Positions 1 through 6,833 of a stretch of DNA of 39,383 nucleotides are shown here, piece after piece. The position numbers and the translations under genes are program-made. The notes beneath the pieces were generated by a model. The model saw only the letters and a program-made list of their open reading frames with translations, was not told where the DNA came from and searched no databases. The stretch is from Caballeronia megalochromosomata. Lineage in GTDB: Bacteria > Pseudomonadota > Gammaproteobacteria > Burkholderiales > Burkholderiaceae. Every line of letters begins with the position of its first letter. Position 1 is the stretch's first letter. The stretch lies in the NCBI GenBank assembly GCA_001580565.1, contig LRBF01000277.1, forward strand, positions 1-39,383, read 5' to 3'.

Positions 1-19
1 ACGTCACCGAAATGGTCGG
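1..19. repeat. Half copy of the dinD palindrome at the window edge
   Basis: The first 19 bases match the right half of the palindrome at 684-717 at 17 of 19 positions. This copy lies downstream of the dinD stop codon, so it is not under the same coding constraint. Its left half, if present, is outside the window. Confidence 0.5.
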
Positions 20-31
20 CGCGGCGTTGAT

Positions 32-910
32 TCATGGCGCCGGATCGTCGTATGCGCCCTGCTTCTGTTGATCCAATGATCTCTTCTGTGCCCGCTCGAC
101 CTGCTGAATGCTCGATTGTGGCGTGGGCAGTGCCTCGGGCATTGTTCCGCCGAGTTCACGAATAGTCTCGCGCACCTTCGAGCCGACTTGAAAGTGCGTG
201 TCATTGGCGTTCTGCTTGCCGCTGACCCCGTCGCGTCGCAACTTGTCTTCTGTCTGGGTGGCACGGAACAGATTGGCGGCAAGCTCCGTGCTGCCCATAT
301 GGTCCAGGATCTTCTGACTCTTCTTGAGCCCTTTTCTCCCGTGAATGTCTCGGGCGCCAAGGCCACCGTAGAGCCCCTTGTACCCGTGGTCCTGAAATAT
401 TGCGTAGTCGAGTGTCGTCGCGACACCGGCCGCGCGCGCCGCCGCACCGAGCGCCTTGTTGTGATGAGCCAGCTCACCGCGAAGCATCAGGCGACGCTGA
501 TCTTCAGACATGCCCGAGAATGCCTTCTCGTCGCCAAGTTCCTGACGGCGCGTCTGAAGCGCAAAGTACGTCTGGCCATTCGCGATCACCGGCTTCGACG
601 GATCACCGTTTTGAACGATCAAATAACATGCGTACCGCGACAGGGTGACATCGGACACCGGCCGCTTCGCGCCGGATCCTAGCCGGACCATTTTGGTGAC
701 GTCACCAAAATGGTCCGCTACTCGATGCCCTGATCGCTCGCACGCGATCCTGGCCTTCTCGATTACCTGAGTGAAGTTTCGCCAGTCCTGATAATCCAGC
801 AACGGCGAAAGGTCGCGTGCGAACCAGAACTCACTGTCGTCCGCGTTGGTTTGCCTGATGCTTTCGAATGTCCCGTGATGATCCGCTGCCATGGTCACCC
901 TGTCAGCCAT
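32..910 (-). CDS. dinD: DinD-like DNA-damage-inducible protein (Bro-N type)
   Basis: The 292-residue product resembles the DinD family, known in E. coli as a LexA-controlled protein that affects RecA filaments. The N-terminal 120 residues look like the Bro-N domain, including the family-typical segment LSRYACYLIVQNGDPSKP near residue 90. The middle matches the DinD-specific part (KAFSGMSEDQRRLMLR, HGYKGLYGGLGARDI). The start at 910 has a GGGAG Shine-Dalgarno about 9 nt upstream; an in-frame Met at 892 is the alternative. I see no CTGT-N8-ACAG LexA box between 911 and 1036, so SOS control is unproven here. Codons around residues 60-72 (ADHFGDVTKMVRL) create the 34-bp palindrome listed separately. 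The gene stands alone at the window edge, and the family is patchily distributed, so transfer is possible. Confidence 0.85.
   Translation of the reverse strand: MADRVTMAADHHGTFESIRQTNADDSEFWFARDLSPLLDYQDWRNFTQVIEKARIACERSGHRVADHFGDVTKMVRLGSGAKRPVSDVTLSRYACYLIVQNGDPSKPVIANGQTYFALQTRRQELGDEKAFSGMSEDQRRLMLRGELAHHNKALGAAARAAGVATTLDYAIFQDHGYKGLYGGLGARDIHGRKGLKKSQKILDHMGSTELAANLFRATQTEDKLRRDGVSGKQNANDTHFQVGSKVRETIRELGGTMPEALPTPQSSIQQVERAQKRSLDQQKQGAYDDPAP
684..717. repeat. 34-bp perfect palindrome inside dinD
   Basis: The two 17-nt halves are exact reverse complements with no spacer, centred on GACGTC at 698-703. The left half reads CGGACCATTTTGGTGAC. It lies in the coding sequence for the Bro-N region. 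A 17/19 copy of one half occurs at 1-19. Confidence 0.9.
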
Positions 911-1036
911 GCCTTGTCTCCCGATGATTGCGGCCCGACTCGAGCCGTACTGCGCGATGGCAGCCGGGCACGAGTCTAAGCGTCAACGAGAGGCAGATCT
1001 TCAGAAGAATTCCGAATCTTTTAATATGAGACTTTG

Positions 1037-1071
1037 TTGATCGTCCTGAGCCTGCAGCTCAGGACGATCAA
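1037..1071 (-). terminator. Perfect 15-bp hairpin over the stop codon of the PepSY gene
   Basis: Arms 1037-1051 and 1057-1071 are exact reverse complements around a 5-nt loop. The TGA stop of the upstream minus-strand gene (1068-1070) is inside the stem. There is no clear U-tract after the stem, so this is a terminator-like or 3'-end-protecting hairpin rather than a textbook intrinsic terminator. Confidence 0.55.
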
Positions 1072-2267
1072 CCGCGCTTACCCTTCTTCGGGTTATGCCG
1101 CGTGAGCCACAGATAAAGCCCGCTTCCCAGCACGACGATCGTCAGCATATCGAACGCCGCCCAGAAGATCTTGAGCGGCATCCCGCCAAAATCGCCGAAA
1201 TGCAGCGGCTGCGAACCGAGCAGCGCCTTCAGATACCACGGCAGCTCACGTGAGTCGGTGAGCGCGCCCGTCGATGCATCGACGAGCACCGGCCGCAGCA
1301 TGCGCGTCGTGAGGATGCCGTCGCCGCGCATCCACACGGCGTAGTGATGCGGACTGGCGAACCGCGTCCCCGGAAACGCGACGAACGACGGAATCATGTC
1401 CGGTGCGACCTGTTGCGCAGTCTTCACGGCGTCATCGACGGAAGCGCGCACGGTCACCGGCGGCTGTCCCTGATACGGCGCGACCATCTGCGCGAGCTGG
1501 TCGTTGCGCCACGCTTCGAGCATGAGATCGGCGAGCGTGTTGATCGAACCCGTCGCGCCGACGAGCAACGCCCACGCGAGCGTCAACATGCCGATCGCGT
1601 TATGCCAGTCGAGCCAGACGATGCGCCGCTTCTTCTTCAGACGCACACGGCCGAGTCCGACCTTGCGCCAGAACGGCAGATACACGACGACGCCCGACAC
1701 GATCGCCGCCAGAAACATCACGCCCATCGCGCCGAGAAAGAGCTTGCCGAAGAGACCGGCGAACATGTCGACGTGCAGCTTCAGCAGGACGAACTTGAGC
1801 GAGCCTTTGCCCGGCGGCATGCCGAGCGGTTCCGCGGTGCGCGCGTCGACGGTGGTGCTGAGCGTGTCGTCGGGCGGCGTGTCGGCGCGCGGCGCCGTGA
1901 CGATGACCGGCAGAAGCGGATCGTCCGGCTCCCAGATCATGTATTGCGGCACGTGGCCGGGATGCTTCGCCAGCGCGGCGCGCAGCACCGCGCCGTAGCT
2001 CGCGCGCGCATTCGCCTGCGATGCGGGCAGCGCGGGCGCTTCGATCGCATCGCCGGTGAGCATGTCGAGCTCGTGGCCGAACACGAGCGGCAAGCCCGTC
2101 AGACACAGCAGCAGCATGAAGGCCGTGCAGACGAGACTCGTCCAGCGATGCACGATCGACCACACACGCAGCGCGCGCTGGCTCATGCGACGTTGATCCG
2201 AGGACGTGCGCGTATCGGGCGACGCGGCTGCGCGCCGGTCGTCGCCGGTCAAAAACTTGCCGGGCAT
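1068..2267 (-). CDS. PepSY-associated TM-helix family protein, probably iron-regulated
   Basis: The 399-residue protein has the PepSY_TM layout: a short cytoplasmic head ending in RVWSIVHRWTSL, a first membrane helix near 44-64, a periplasmic domain, paired helices near 170-200 and 222-245, a second periplasmic segment and a last helix near 362-386. Such proteins (PiuB-like) are often linked to siderophore or iron uptake, with suggested roles in inner-membrane reduction of iron complexes; this is family knowledge, not shown here. The start is uncertain. The ATG at 2267 has no strong Shine-Dalgarno, and Met28 (2186) is an alternative. A Fur-box-like sequence lies 54-73 bp upstream of 2267, and a hairpin overlaps the stop. 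It is transcribed in the same direction as the cox operon but has its own promoter region. Confidence 0.8.
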   Translation of the reverse strand: MPGKFLTGDDRRAAASPDTRTSSDQRRMSQRALRVWSIVHRWTSLVCTAFMLLLCLTGLPLVFGHELDMLTGDAIEAPALPASQANARASYGAVLRAALAKHPGHVPQYMIWEPDDPLLPVIVTAPRADTPPDDTLSTTVDARTAEPLGMPPGKGSLKFVLLKLHVDMFAGLFGKLFLGAMGVMFLAAIVSGVVVYLPFWRKVGLGRVRLKKKRRIVWLDWHNAIGMLTLAWALLVGATGSINTLADLMLEAWRNDQLAQMVAPYQGQPPVTVRASVDDAVKTAQQVAPDMIPSFVAFPGTRFASPHHYAVWMRGDGILTTRMLRPVLVDASTGALTDSRELPWYLKALLGSQPLHFGDFGGMPLKIFWAAFDMLTIVVLGSGLYLWLTRHNPKKGKRG

Positions 2268-2320
2268 TCGATGATGATTGAGCTGAAGGAAGGGCTCGCG
2301 TCAGCCGCAGCGGCCGCGCA

Positions 2321-2340
2321 AATGAGAACGATTATTATAT
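2321..2340 (-). promoter_or_regulatory. Fur-box-like operator
   Basis: The plus strand reads AATGAGAACGATTATTATAT. This matches the AATGAGAAT-N-ATTATT pattern common in Fur-controlled promoters of beta- and gammaproteobacteria, with one change in the core. It sits just upstream of the PepSY gene, whose family is linked to iron. No other AT-rich stretch lies in this gap. Confidence 0.55.
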
Positions 2341-2399
2341 AGCCCCACGGATGCGCGCATACCACGCATCGTCAGACTTTTGTAATAATTGCGACGCGC

Positions 2400-3419
2400 T
2401 CAAACGCCGCACACTTCGCCCTTGCCCGCGACCTCGCGCGCCGCCTTCGCGCCTTCCACCTGCAGCAACTCGGGCAACGACACGCCGTTCTTCGCCGCCG
2501 TGACCTCCGCGAGAATCGACACGGCGATTTCCGGCGGCGTCCTGCTGCCGATATAGATGCCGACCGGCCCGTGCAGCCGCGCGAGTTCGGCCTCGCTCAG
2601 ATCGAACTCCTTCAGCCGCTCGCGACGCGCCGCGTTGTTGCGCCGCGAACCGAGCGCGCCGACATAGAACGCGGGCGTCTTCAACGCTTCCATCAGCGCG
2701 AGATCGTCGAGCTTGGGATCGTGCGTGAGCGCGATCACCGCGCAGCGCTCGTCGAGCTTCATGTCCATGACGGTGTCGTCGGGCATGGTGCGCACGATCG
2801 TCGTGCCCGGCACGTCCCACTCTTCCGTGTATTCCTCGCGCGGATCGCAAACCGTCACCTGATAGTCCAGTCCGACCGCGATGCTGCACAGATACCGCGA
2901 CAACTGCCCCGCGCCGATCACGAGCATGCGATAGCGCGGGCCGTGAATCGTCAGAAGCCGTTCGTCGTCGAAGAGCACGCCGTCGGTGGCGCGCGCGGGT
3001 TCGAGGCGCGCCGCACCCGTCGCCATATCGAGCGTGCGCGCGACGAGCCTGCCGCTCTCCACGGCCGCGCACAGATCCGCGATGCCGCTCGACATCGTCA
3101 AAGGTTCCAGCACGAGCTGGATCGTGCCGCCGCACGGCAAGCCGAAGCGATGCGCCTCTTCCGCGCTGATGCCGTACTTCACCGCCTCCGGCTTCGTCTG
3201 CTCGATGCCCCGTTGCCGCACGCGGTCGATGAGATCGTCCTCGATGCATCCGCCCGACACCGAACCGACGACGTGACCGTCGCCGCGCACGGCGAGCATC
3301 GCGCCCTCGGGCCTCGGCGACGAACCCCACGTTTTCACCACCGTCACGAGCAACACGCGATGTCCCTCTTCGAGCCATCGCGCGCTGTTCTTCAGGACTT
3401 CGAGATCCACGCTGTCCAT
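2400..3419 (-). CDS. XdhC/CoxF-family molybdenum cofactor maturation protein
   Basis: The 339-residue product has the two XdhC domains. The N-terminal CoxI/XdhC part contains VGSVSGGCIEDDL (Cys58) and GLPCGG (Cys96); the C-terminal Rossmann part contains LVIGAGQLSRYL near 166-177 and ALGSRRN near 256. XdhC proteins bind molybdenum cofactor, help add its terminal sulfur and deliver it to xanthine-dehydrogenase-family apoenzymes. That role fits its place as last gene of the coxSLM operon. The ATG at 3419 has a GGAAAG Shine-Dalgarno, and the first 28 bp overlap the end of coxG. It could equally be named coxF or coxI; only the family is secure. Confidence 0.88.
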   Translation of the reverse strand: MDSVDLEVLKNSARWLEEGHRVLLVTVVKTWGSSPRPEGAMLAVRGDGHVVGSVSGGCIEDDLIDRVRQRGIEQTKPEAVKYGISAEEAHRFGLPCGGTIQLVLEPLTMSSGIADLCAAVESGRLVARTLDMATGAARLEPARATDGVLFDDERLLTIHGPRYRMLVIGAGQLSRYLCSIAVGLDYQVTVCDPREEYTEEWDVPGTTIVRTMPDDTVMDMKLDERCAVIALTHDPKLDDLALMEALKTPAFYVGALGSRRNNAARRERLKEFDLSEAELARLHGPVGIYIGSRTPPEIAVSILAEVTAAKNGVSLPELLQVEGAKAAREVAGKGEVCGV

Positions 3420-3943
3420 GATTTCTTTCCTTTCTCCTGCCCTTCCTGCACTTCTGCGCCGTTTTCGTCGGCGGCGGCCACATCCTGCGATGCCTGCCCG
3501 CCCTGCAACTGCGCGCTGAATCGTTTGAAAAATTCCCCCGCAATCTTACGCGCCGCGCCGTCGACGAGCCGCGAGCCGATTTGCGCGAGCTTGCCGCCCA
3601 CCTGCGCGTTGGCGCTGTAGCGGAGTGTGGTGGTGTCGGCGTCGTCGCCGGGTTCGAGGTTCACGGTCGCGCTGCCCTTGCTGAAGCCCGCCGCGCCGCC
3701 CTGCCCTTCGAACACGATCGTATAAGTATGCGGGGCGTCGATATTCGTCAGCTCCATTCTTCCCTTGAAGCGCGCCTTCACGGGTCCGACCGCCGCCGTC
3801 ATCGCGACGTTGTACGCATTCTCGCCGTCGGCGTCGATGCTGTCGCAGCCGGGAATGCAGACCTTCAGGATCGACGTGTCGTTGAGCGCTTCCCACGCGC
3901 GCTGCTGCGGCACCGGTAACGAGTGTGTTTCGGTCAGTTCCAT
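3392..3943 (-). CDS. coxG: CoxG-like SRPBCC-domain protein
   Basis: The 183-residue protein begins with a CoxG/SRPBCC fold (MELTETHSLPVPQQRAWEAL, then KVCIPGCDSI and the GPVKARFKG strand) covering about residues 1-145. A hydrophilic, acidic and Gln-rich tail follows, ending in a short basic/Trp segment (KKSWTAWISKS). In Oligotropha, CoxG is linked to membrane attachment of CO dehydrogenase; the tail here could serve that, but this is inference. The start overlaps the end of coxE by 10 bp and the end overlaps xdhC by 28 bp, so translation of the three is probably coupled. Confidence 0.85.
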   Translation of the reverse strand: MELTETHSLPVPQQRAWEALNDTSILKVCIPGCDSIDADGENAYNVAMTAAVGPVKARFKGRMELTNIDAPHTYTIVFEGQGGAAGFSKGSATVNLEPGDDADTTTLRYSANAQVGGKLAQIGSRLVDGAARKIAGEFFKRFSAQLQGGQASQDVAAADENGAEVQEGQEKGKKSWTAWISKS

Positions 3944-5124
3944 CGCGGGCCTCCCAGAGGCTTGTGTTGCGACAGGACGGCGAGTTCGCGGCCCACGGCG
4001 CCGAGGCTGTCGAGGTTATGGGCCGCGAGCATCGCATCGACGTGCGGCAGGATCGCGCGCACGCCTCGGGCGCGCGGCGTGAAATCGGCGAAGCGCAACA
4101 GCGGATTGAGCCACACGAGCCGATGCGCAAAACGCCTGAGCCGCTGCATCTCGGCATCGAGGACGTCGATGGCTTCGTGGTCGAGGCCATCGGTGACGAG
4201 CAGCACCGTCGCTCGACCGGCCAGCACGCGGCGCGCCCAGCGTCGATTGAACTCCGCGAGCGCCGCGCCGATGCGCGTGCCGCCGGACCAGTCCGCCACG
4301 CTTTGCCCGAGCGTCGCGATGGCGACATCCGGATCACGTTCGCGCAACGCGCGCGTCGCATTGGTCAGGCGCGTGCCGAACAGGAATACCTGCAGGCGTT
4401 CGCGCGACTGCAACAGCGCGTGACAGAAATACAGCACGGCGCGCGAGTAGGCGCTCATCGATCCGGATATGTCGAGCAGCAACACGAGCGGCGGCCGGCG
4501 CTCGACCGCCGCGCGATATTTCCACACGGTCCAGTCGCCGCCCGAGCGCACGGCATGACGCGCGCTCGCCTTGAGATCGGCGTGCGTGCCGCGCGATGCC
4601 GCCTTCAGCCTGCGCGTCGGCTCGGTCGCGAGCGGCATCCGGTGCGCGCGGATCTGATGCCGCAGCGTGCGCCATTCGTCGGCGCTGAGCGTGTCGAAAT
4701 CGCGATGGCTCAGGCGTTCCTGCGAACTGAACGTGATGCGCGCGTGCGCCGCCTCGGGCTTCGATTCCGGCGCCGGCCCTTTCGATGCCGCGGCGCGCGC
4801 CGCCAGGGCATCGGCGAGACGGTTGTTGCGCTTCGGCGGCGGCATGCCGCTCTTCACCTTCGGCAGCAGCAGCGCGCGCAGTTTGCCTTCCCAGTCCGGA
4901 TCGCGCCAGAAGAGATCGAAGGCCGCGTCGAAGATGTCGCGCTCATCGCTCGCGTGCACGAGCAGGCACGCGAGCGTCGCGCGGACATCGTCGCGGCGAT
5001 TCAGATCGACGAAGCGCAATGCGTCGAGCGCATCCACCGCATGCGCGGGCGACATGCCGAGACCCGCGCCCCGCAAGAGCCTCACGAAATGCACGACGTT
5101 GCGGGCGAACGGTTCCATCGTCAT
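3934..5124 (-). CDS. coxE: CoxE-like VWA-domain maturation protein
   Basis: The product is 396 residues from the chosen start. The C-terminal half is a von Willebrand A domain with the metal-binding motif DISGSM at about 218-223, preceded by PPLVLLL. The N-terminal half is helical with a basic, Pro/Ala-rich linker near 95-125. In CO dehydrogenase clusters CoxE works with the MoxR ATPase CoxD to assemble the CuSMo centre or insert cofactor. I chose the ATG at 5124 because it forms an ATGA overlap with the coxD stop; Mets at 5142 and 5118 are also in frame, and none has a good Shine-Dalgarno. An open frame continues upstream to 5424 but is antisense-like and lies inside coxD. Confidence 0.85.
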   Translation of the reverse strand: MTMEPFARNVVHFVRLLRGAGLGMSPAHAVDALDALRFVDLNRRDDVRATLACLLVHASDERDIFDAAFDLFWRDPDWEGKLRALLLPKVKSGMPPPKRNNRLADALAARAAASKGPAPESKPEAAHARITFSSQERLSHRDFDTLSADEWRTLRHQIRAHRMPLATEPTRRLKAASRGTHADLKASARHAVRSGGDWTVWKYRAAVERRPPLVLLLDISGSMSAYSRAVLYFCHALLQSRERLQVFLFGTRLTNATRALRERDPDVAIATLGQSVADWSGGTRIGAALAEFNRRWARRVLAGRATVLLVTDGLDHEAIDVLDAEMQRLRRFAHRLVWLNPLLRFADFTPRARGVRAILPHVDAMLAAHNLDSLGAVGRELAVLSQHKPLGGPRWN

Positions 5125-6014
5125 GGCGTGGCGGAAAGGCATTGCGCGAGCGTATCGGCGTCCATGCGCGCGAGATCGTCCTGATACTTCAGCAGCACGC
5201 CGAGCGTGTCCTGAACCGATTGCGGATCGAGTTCCGACACCGACAGCGCCGCGAGCGCGCGGCACCAGTCGATCGTCTCCGCGACGCCCGGCGCCTTGAA
5301 CAGATCCAGCGTGCGCAACGCGTGCACGAAGGCGACGGCGCGCGCTTGCAGCGCCTGCCCCGCTTCCGGCGCGCGCGCCGCGACGATCGCGAGTTCGACG
5401 TCCCGCTCGGGATAACCGATCCACTGATAAAGACAGCGGCGCTTCAGCGCATCGTGGACTTCACGCGTGCGGTTCGACGTCATCACGACGAGCGGCGGCC
5501 GCGTCGCGCGCACCGTGCCGTACTCCGGAATCGATACCTGAAAATCCGACAGCAGTTCGAGCAGAAACGCTTCGAACGGCTCGTCGGCGCGATCGATTTC
5601 GTCGATCAGCAGGACGCGGCGCGCGTCGGGATTCGCGGGATCGGGCAGCAGCGCCTGAAGCAACGGACGCTTCAGCAGGAACTCGCCGCGATACAGCGAA
5701 TCGTTCGACGGCGTTTCGCCCGATGCCTCCGCGAGCCGCAGCGCCATGATCTGCCGCGGATAGTCCCACTCGTAGAGCGCGCTTGCGGTATCCAGTCCTT
5801 CGTAACATTGCAGGCGCAGCAAGGTGGTGCCGCACAAGCCCGCCGCCGCTTTCGCGAGCTCGGTCTTGCCGACGCCCGGCTCGCCTTCGAGAAACAGCGG
5901 CCGCTGCATCCGGAGCGCGAGAAAGAGCGCCGTCGCGAGCTCGCGGTTCGCGAAGTACTGATGCTCGCGCAAGCGCGCGAGCGTCTCGTCGATGGAAGCG
6001 GGCTCGCCCTGCAT
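5121..6014 (-). CDS. coxD: CoxD-like MoxR-family AAA+ ATPase
   Basis: The 297-residue product carries Walker A GEPGVGKT (44-51), Walker B VLLIDEIDRAD (about 134-144), sensor-1 VVMTSNRTRE and the arginine-rich segment DALKRRCLYQWIGYPE typical of MoxR ATPases. CoxD of Oligotropha is a chaperone that partly unfolds apo-CoxL so the active site can be completed. The gene starts 5 bp after the coxM stop and shares an ATGA with coxE, as expected for a MoxR/VWA pair. Confidence 0.9.
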   Translation of the reverse strand: MQGEPASIDETLARLREHQYFANRELATALFLALRMQRPLFLEGEPGVGKTELAKAAAGLCGTTLLRLQCYEGLDTASALYEWDYPRQIMALRLAEASGETPSNDSLYRGEFLLKRPLLQALLPDPANPDARRVLLIDEIDRADEPFEAFLLELLSDFQVSIPEYGTVRATRPPLVVMTSNRTREVHDALKRRCLYQWIGYPERDVELAIVAARAPEAGQALQARAVAFVHALRTLDLFKAPGVAETIDWCRALAALSVSELDPQSVQDTLGVLLKYQDDLARMDADTLAQCLSATP

Positions 6015-6019
6015 CGTGA

Positions 6020-6820
6020 TCAGAAGGACATCGCGCGCTCGATCGCGCGGCCCGCGAGCACGGGAATCAGATGCGCGCGATAGTCCGCGCTCGCGTGCAT
6101 GTCCGAGTTCAGTTCGTCGGGAAGGATCTTGACGCCGCGCGCCGATGCCACCGAAAAGTCCTTCGATAACGCCGCCTCCAGTTCGGCCGGGCGGAACACC
6201 GACGACGCCGCGCCCGTCACGCCGATGCGCACGCCGTCCTTGAACTTCGCGACGAACACGCCGACGAGCGCGAAGTGCGACGCGGGATTGCGAAACTTCT
6301 CGTAGGCCGCGCGCTCGGCGAGCGGAAACTCGACGGCCGTGATGAGTTCATCGGGTTCGAGGGCGGTCGTGTACATATCGATGAAAAAATCGTCCGCCGC
6401 GATGCGCCTTCTGTCCGTCACGACGGTCGCGTTCAGCGCGAGTACGGCGCTCGGATAGCACGCCGCCGGATCGTCGTTCGCGAGCGAACCGCCGATGGTG
6501 CCGCGCTCGCGAACCTGCCGGTCGCCGATGCGGCCCGCGAGATCCGCGAGACCCGGCAGCGCGCGCTGAACATCGGCGTTCGACGCGACGTCCGCATGGC
6601 ACACCGAGCCACCGATGGTGAGTTTGTCGCCATCGAGCGTGACGTTTTTCATCGACGCGATGCGTGTCACGTCGATCAACGCCGAAGGCTGCGCGAGGCG
6701 CAGGCGCATCGTCGGCAGAAGGCTCTGGCCGCCCGCGAGAAACTTGGCGTCGCCGTTCGAACTCAACGCCGCGACGGCTGCTTTTGCTTCGTCTGCCTTC
6801 TGATAGTCGAATGAGTACAT
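6020..6820 (-). CDS. coxM: CoxM-like FAD-binding subunit
   Basis: This 266-residue protein is the flavoprotein subunit of a molybdenum hydroxylase. It shows the FAD-binding pyrophosphate loops LAGGQSLLP (about 31-39) and TIGGSLANDDPAACYP (about 110-125), in order and at normal spacing. It would pass electrons from the CoxS iron-sulfur clusters to FAD and on to a quinone. A GGAG Shine-Dalgarno precedes the ATG. The gene is 13 bp after coxL and 5 bp before coxD. Order S-L-M differs from the M-S-L order of form I CO dehydrogenase operons. Confidence 0.9.
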   Translation of the reverse strand: MYSFDYQKADEAKAAVAALSSNGDAKFLAGGQSLLPTMRLRLAQPSALIDVTRIASMKNVTLDGDKLTIGGSVCHADVASNADVQRALPGLADLAGRIGDRQVRERGTIGGSLANDDPAACYPSAVLALNATVVTDRRRIAADDFFIDMYTTALEPDELITAVEFPLAERAAYEKFRNPASHFALVGVFVAKFKDGVRIGVTGAASSVFRPAELEAALSKDFSVASARGVKILPDELNSDMHASADYRAHLIPVLAGRAIERAMSF

Positions 6821-6833
6821 TTTGTCGGTCTCC

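Noticed and set aside
1344..2342. Long plus-strand frame opposite the PepSY gene
   Set aside because: It is Arg/His-rich as antisense frames in GC-rich genes are, and the minus-strand protein has clear family features.
5125..5424. N-terminal extension of the CoxE frame
   Set aside because: It is the complementary-frame shadow of coxD, rich in Arg/Gly, and the family start lies at the ATGA overlap.
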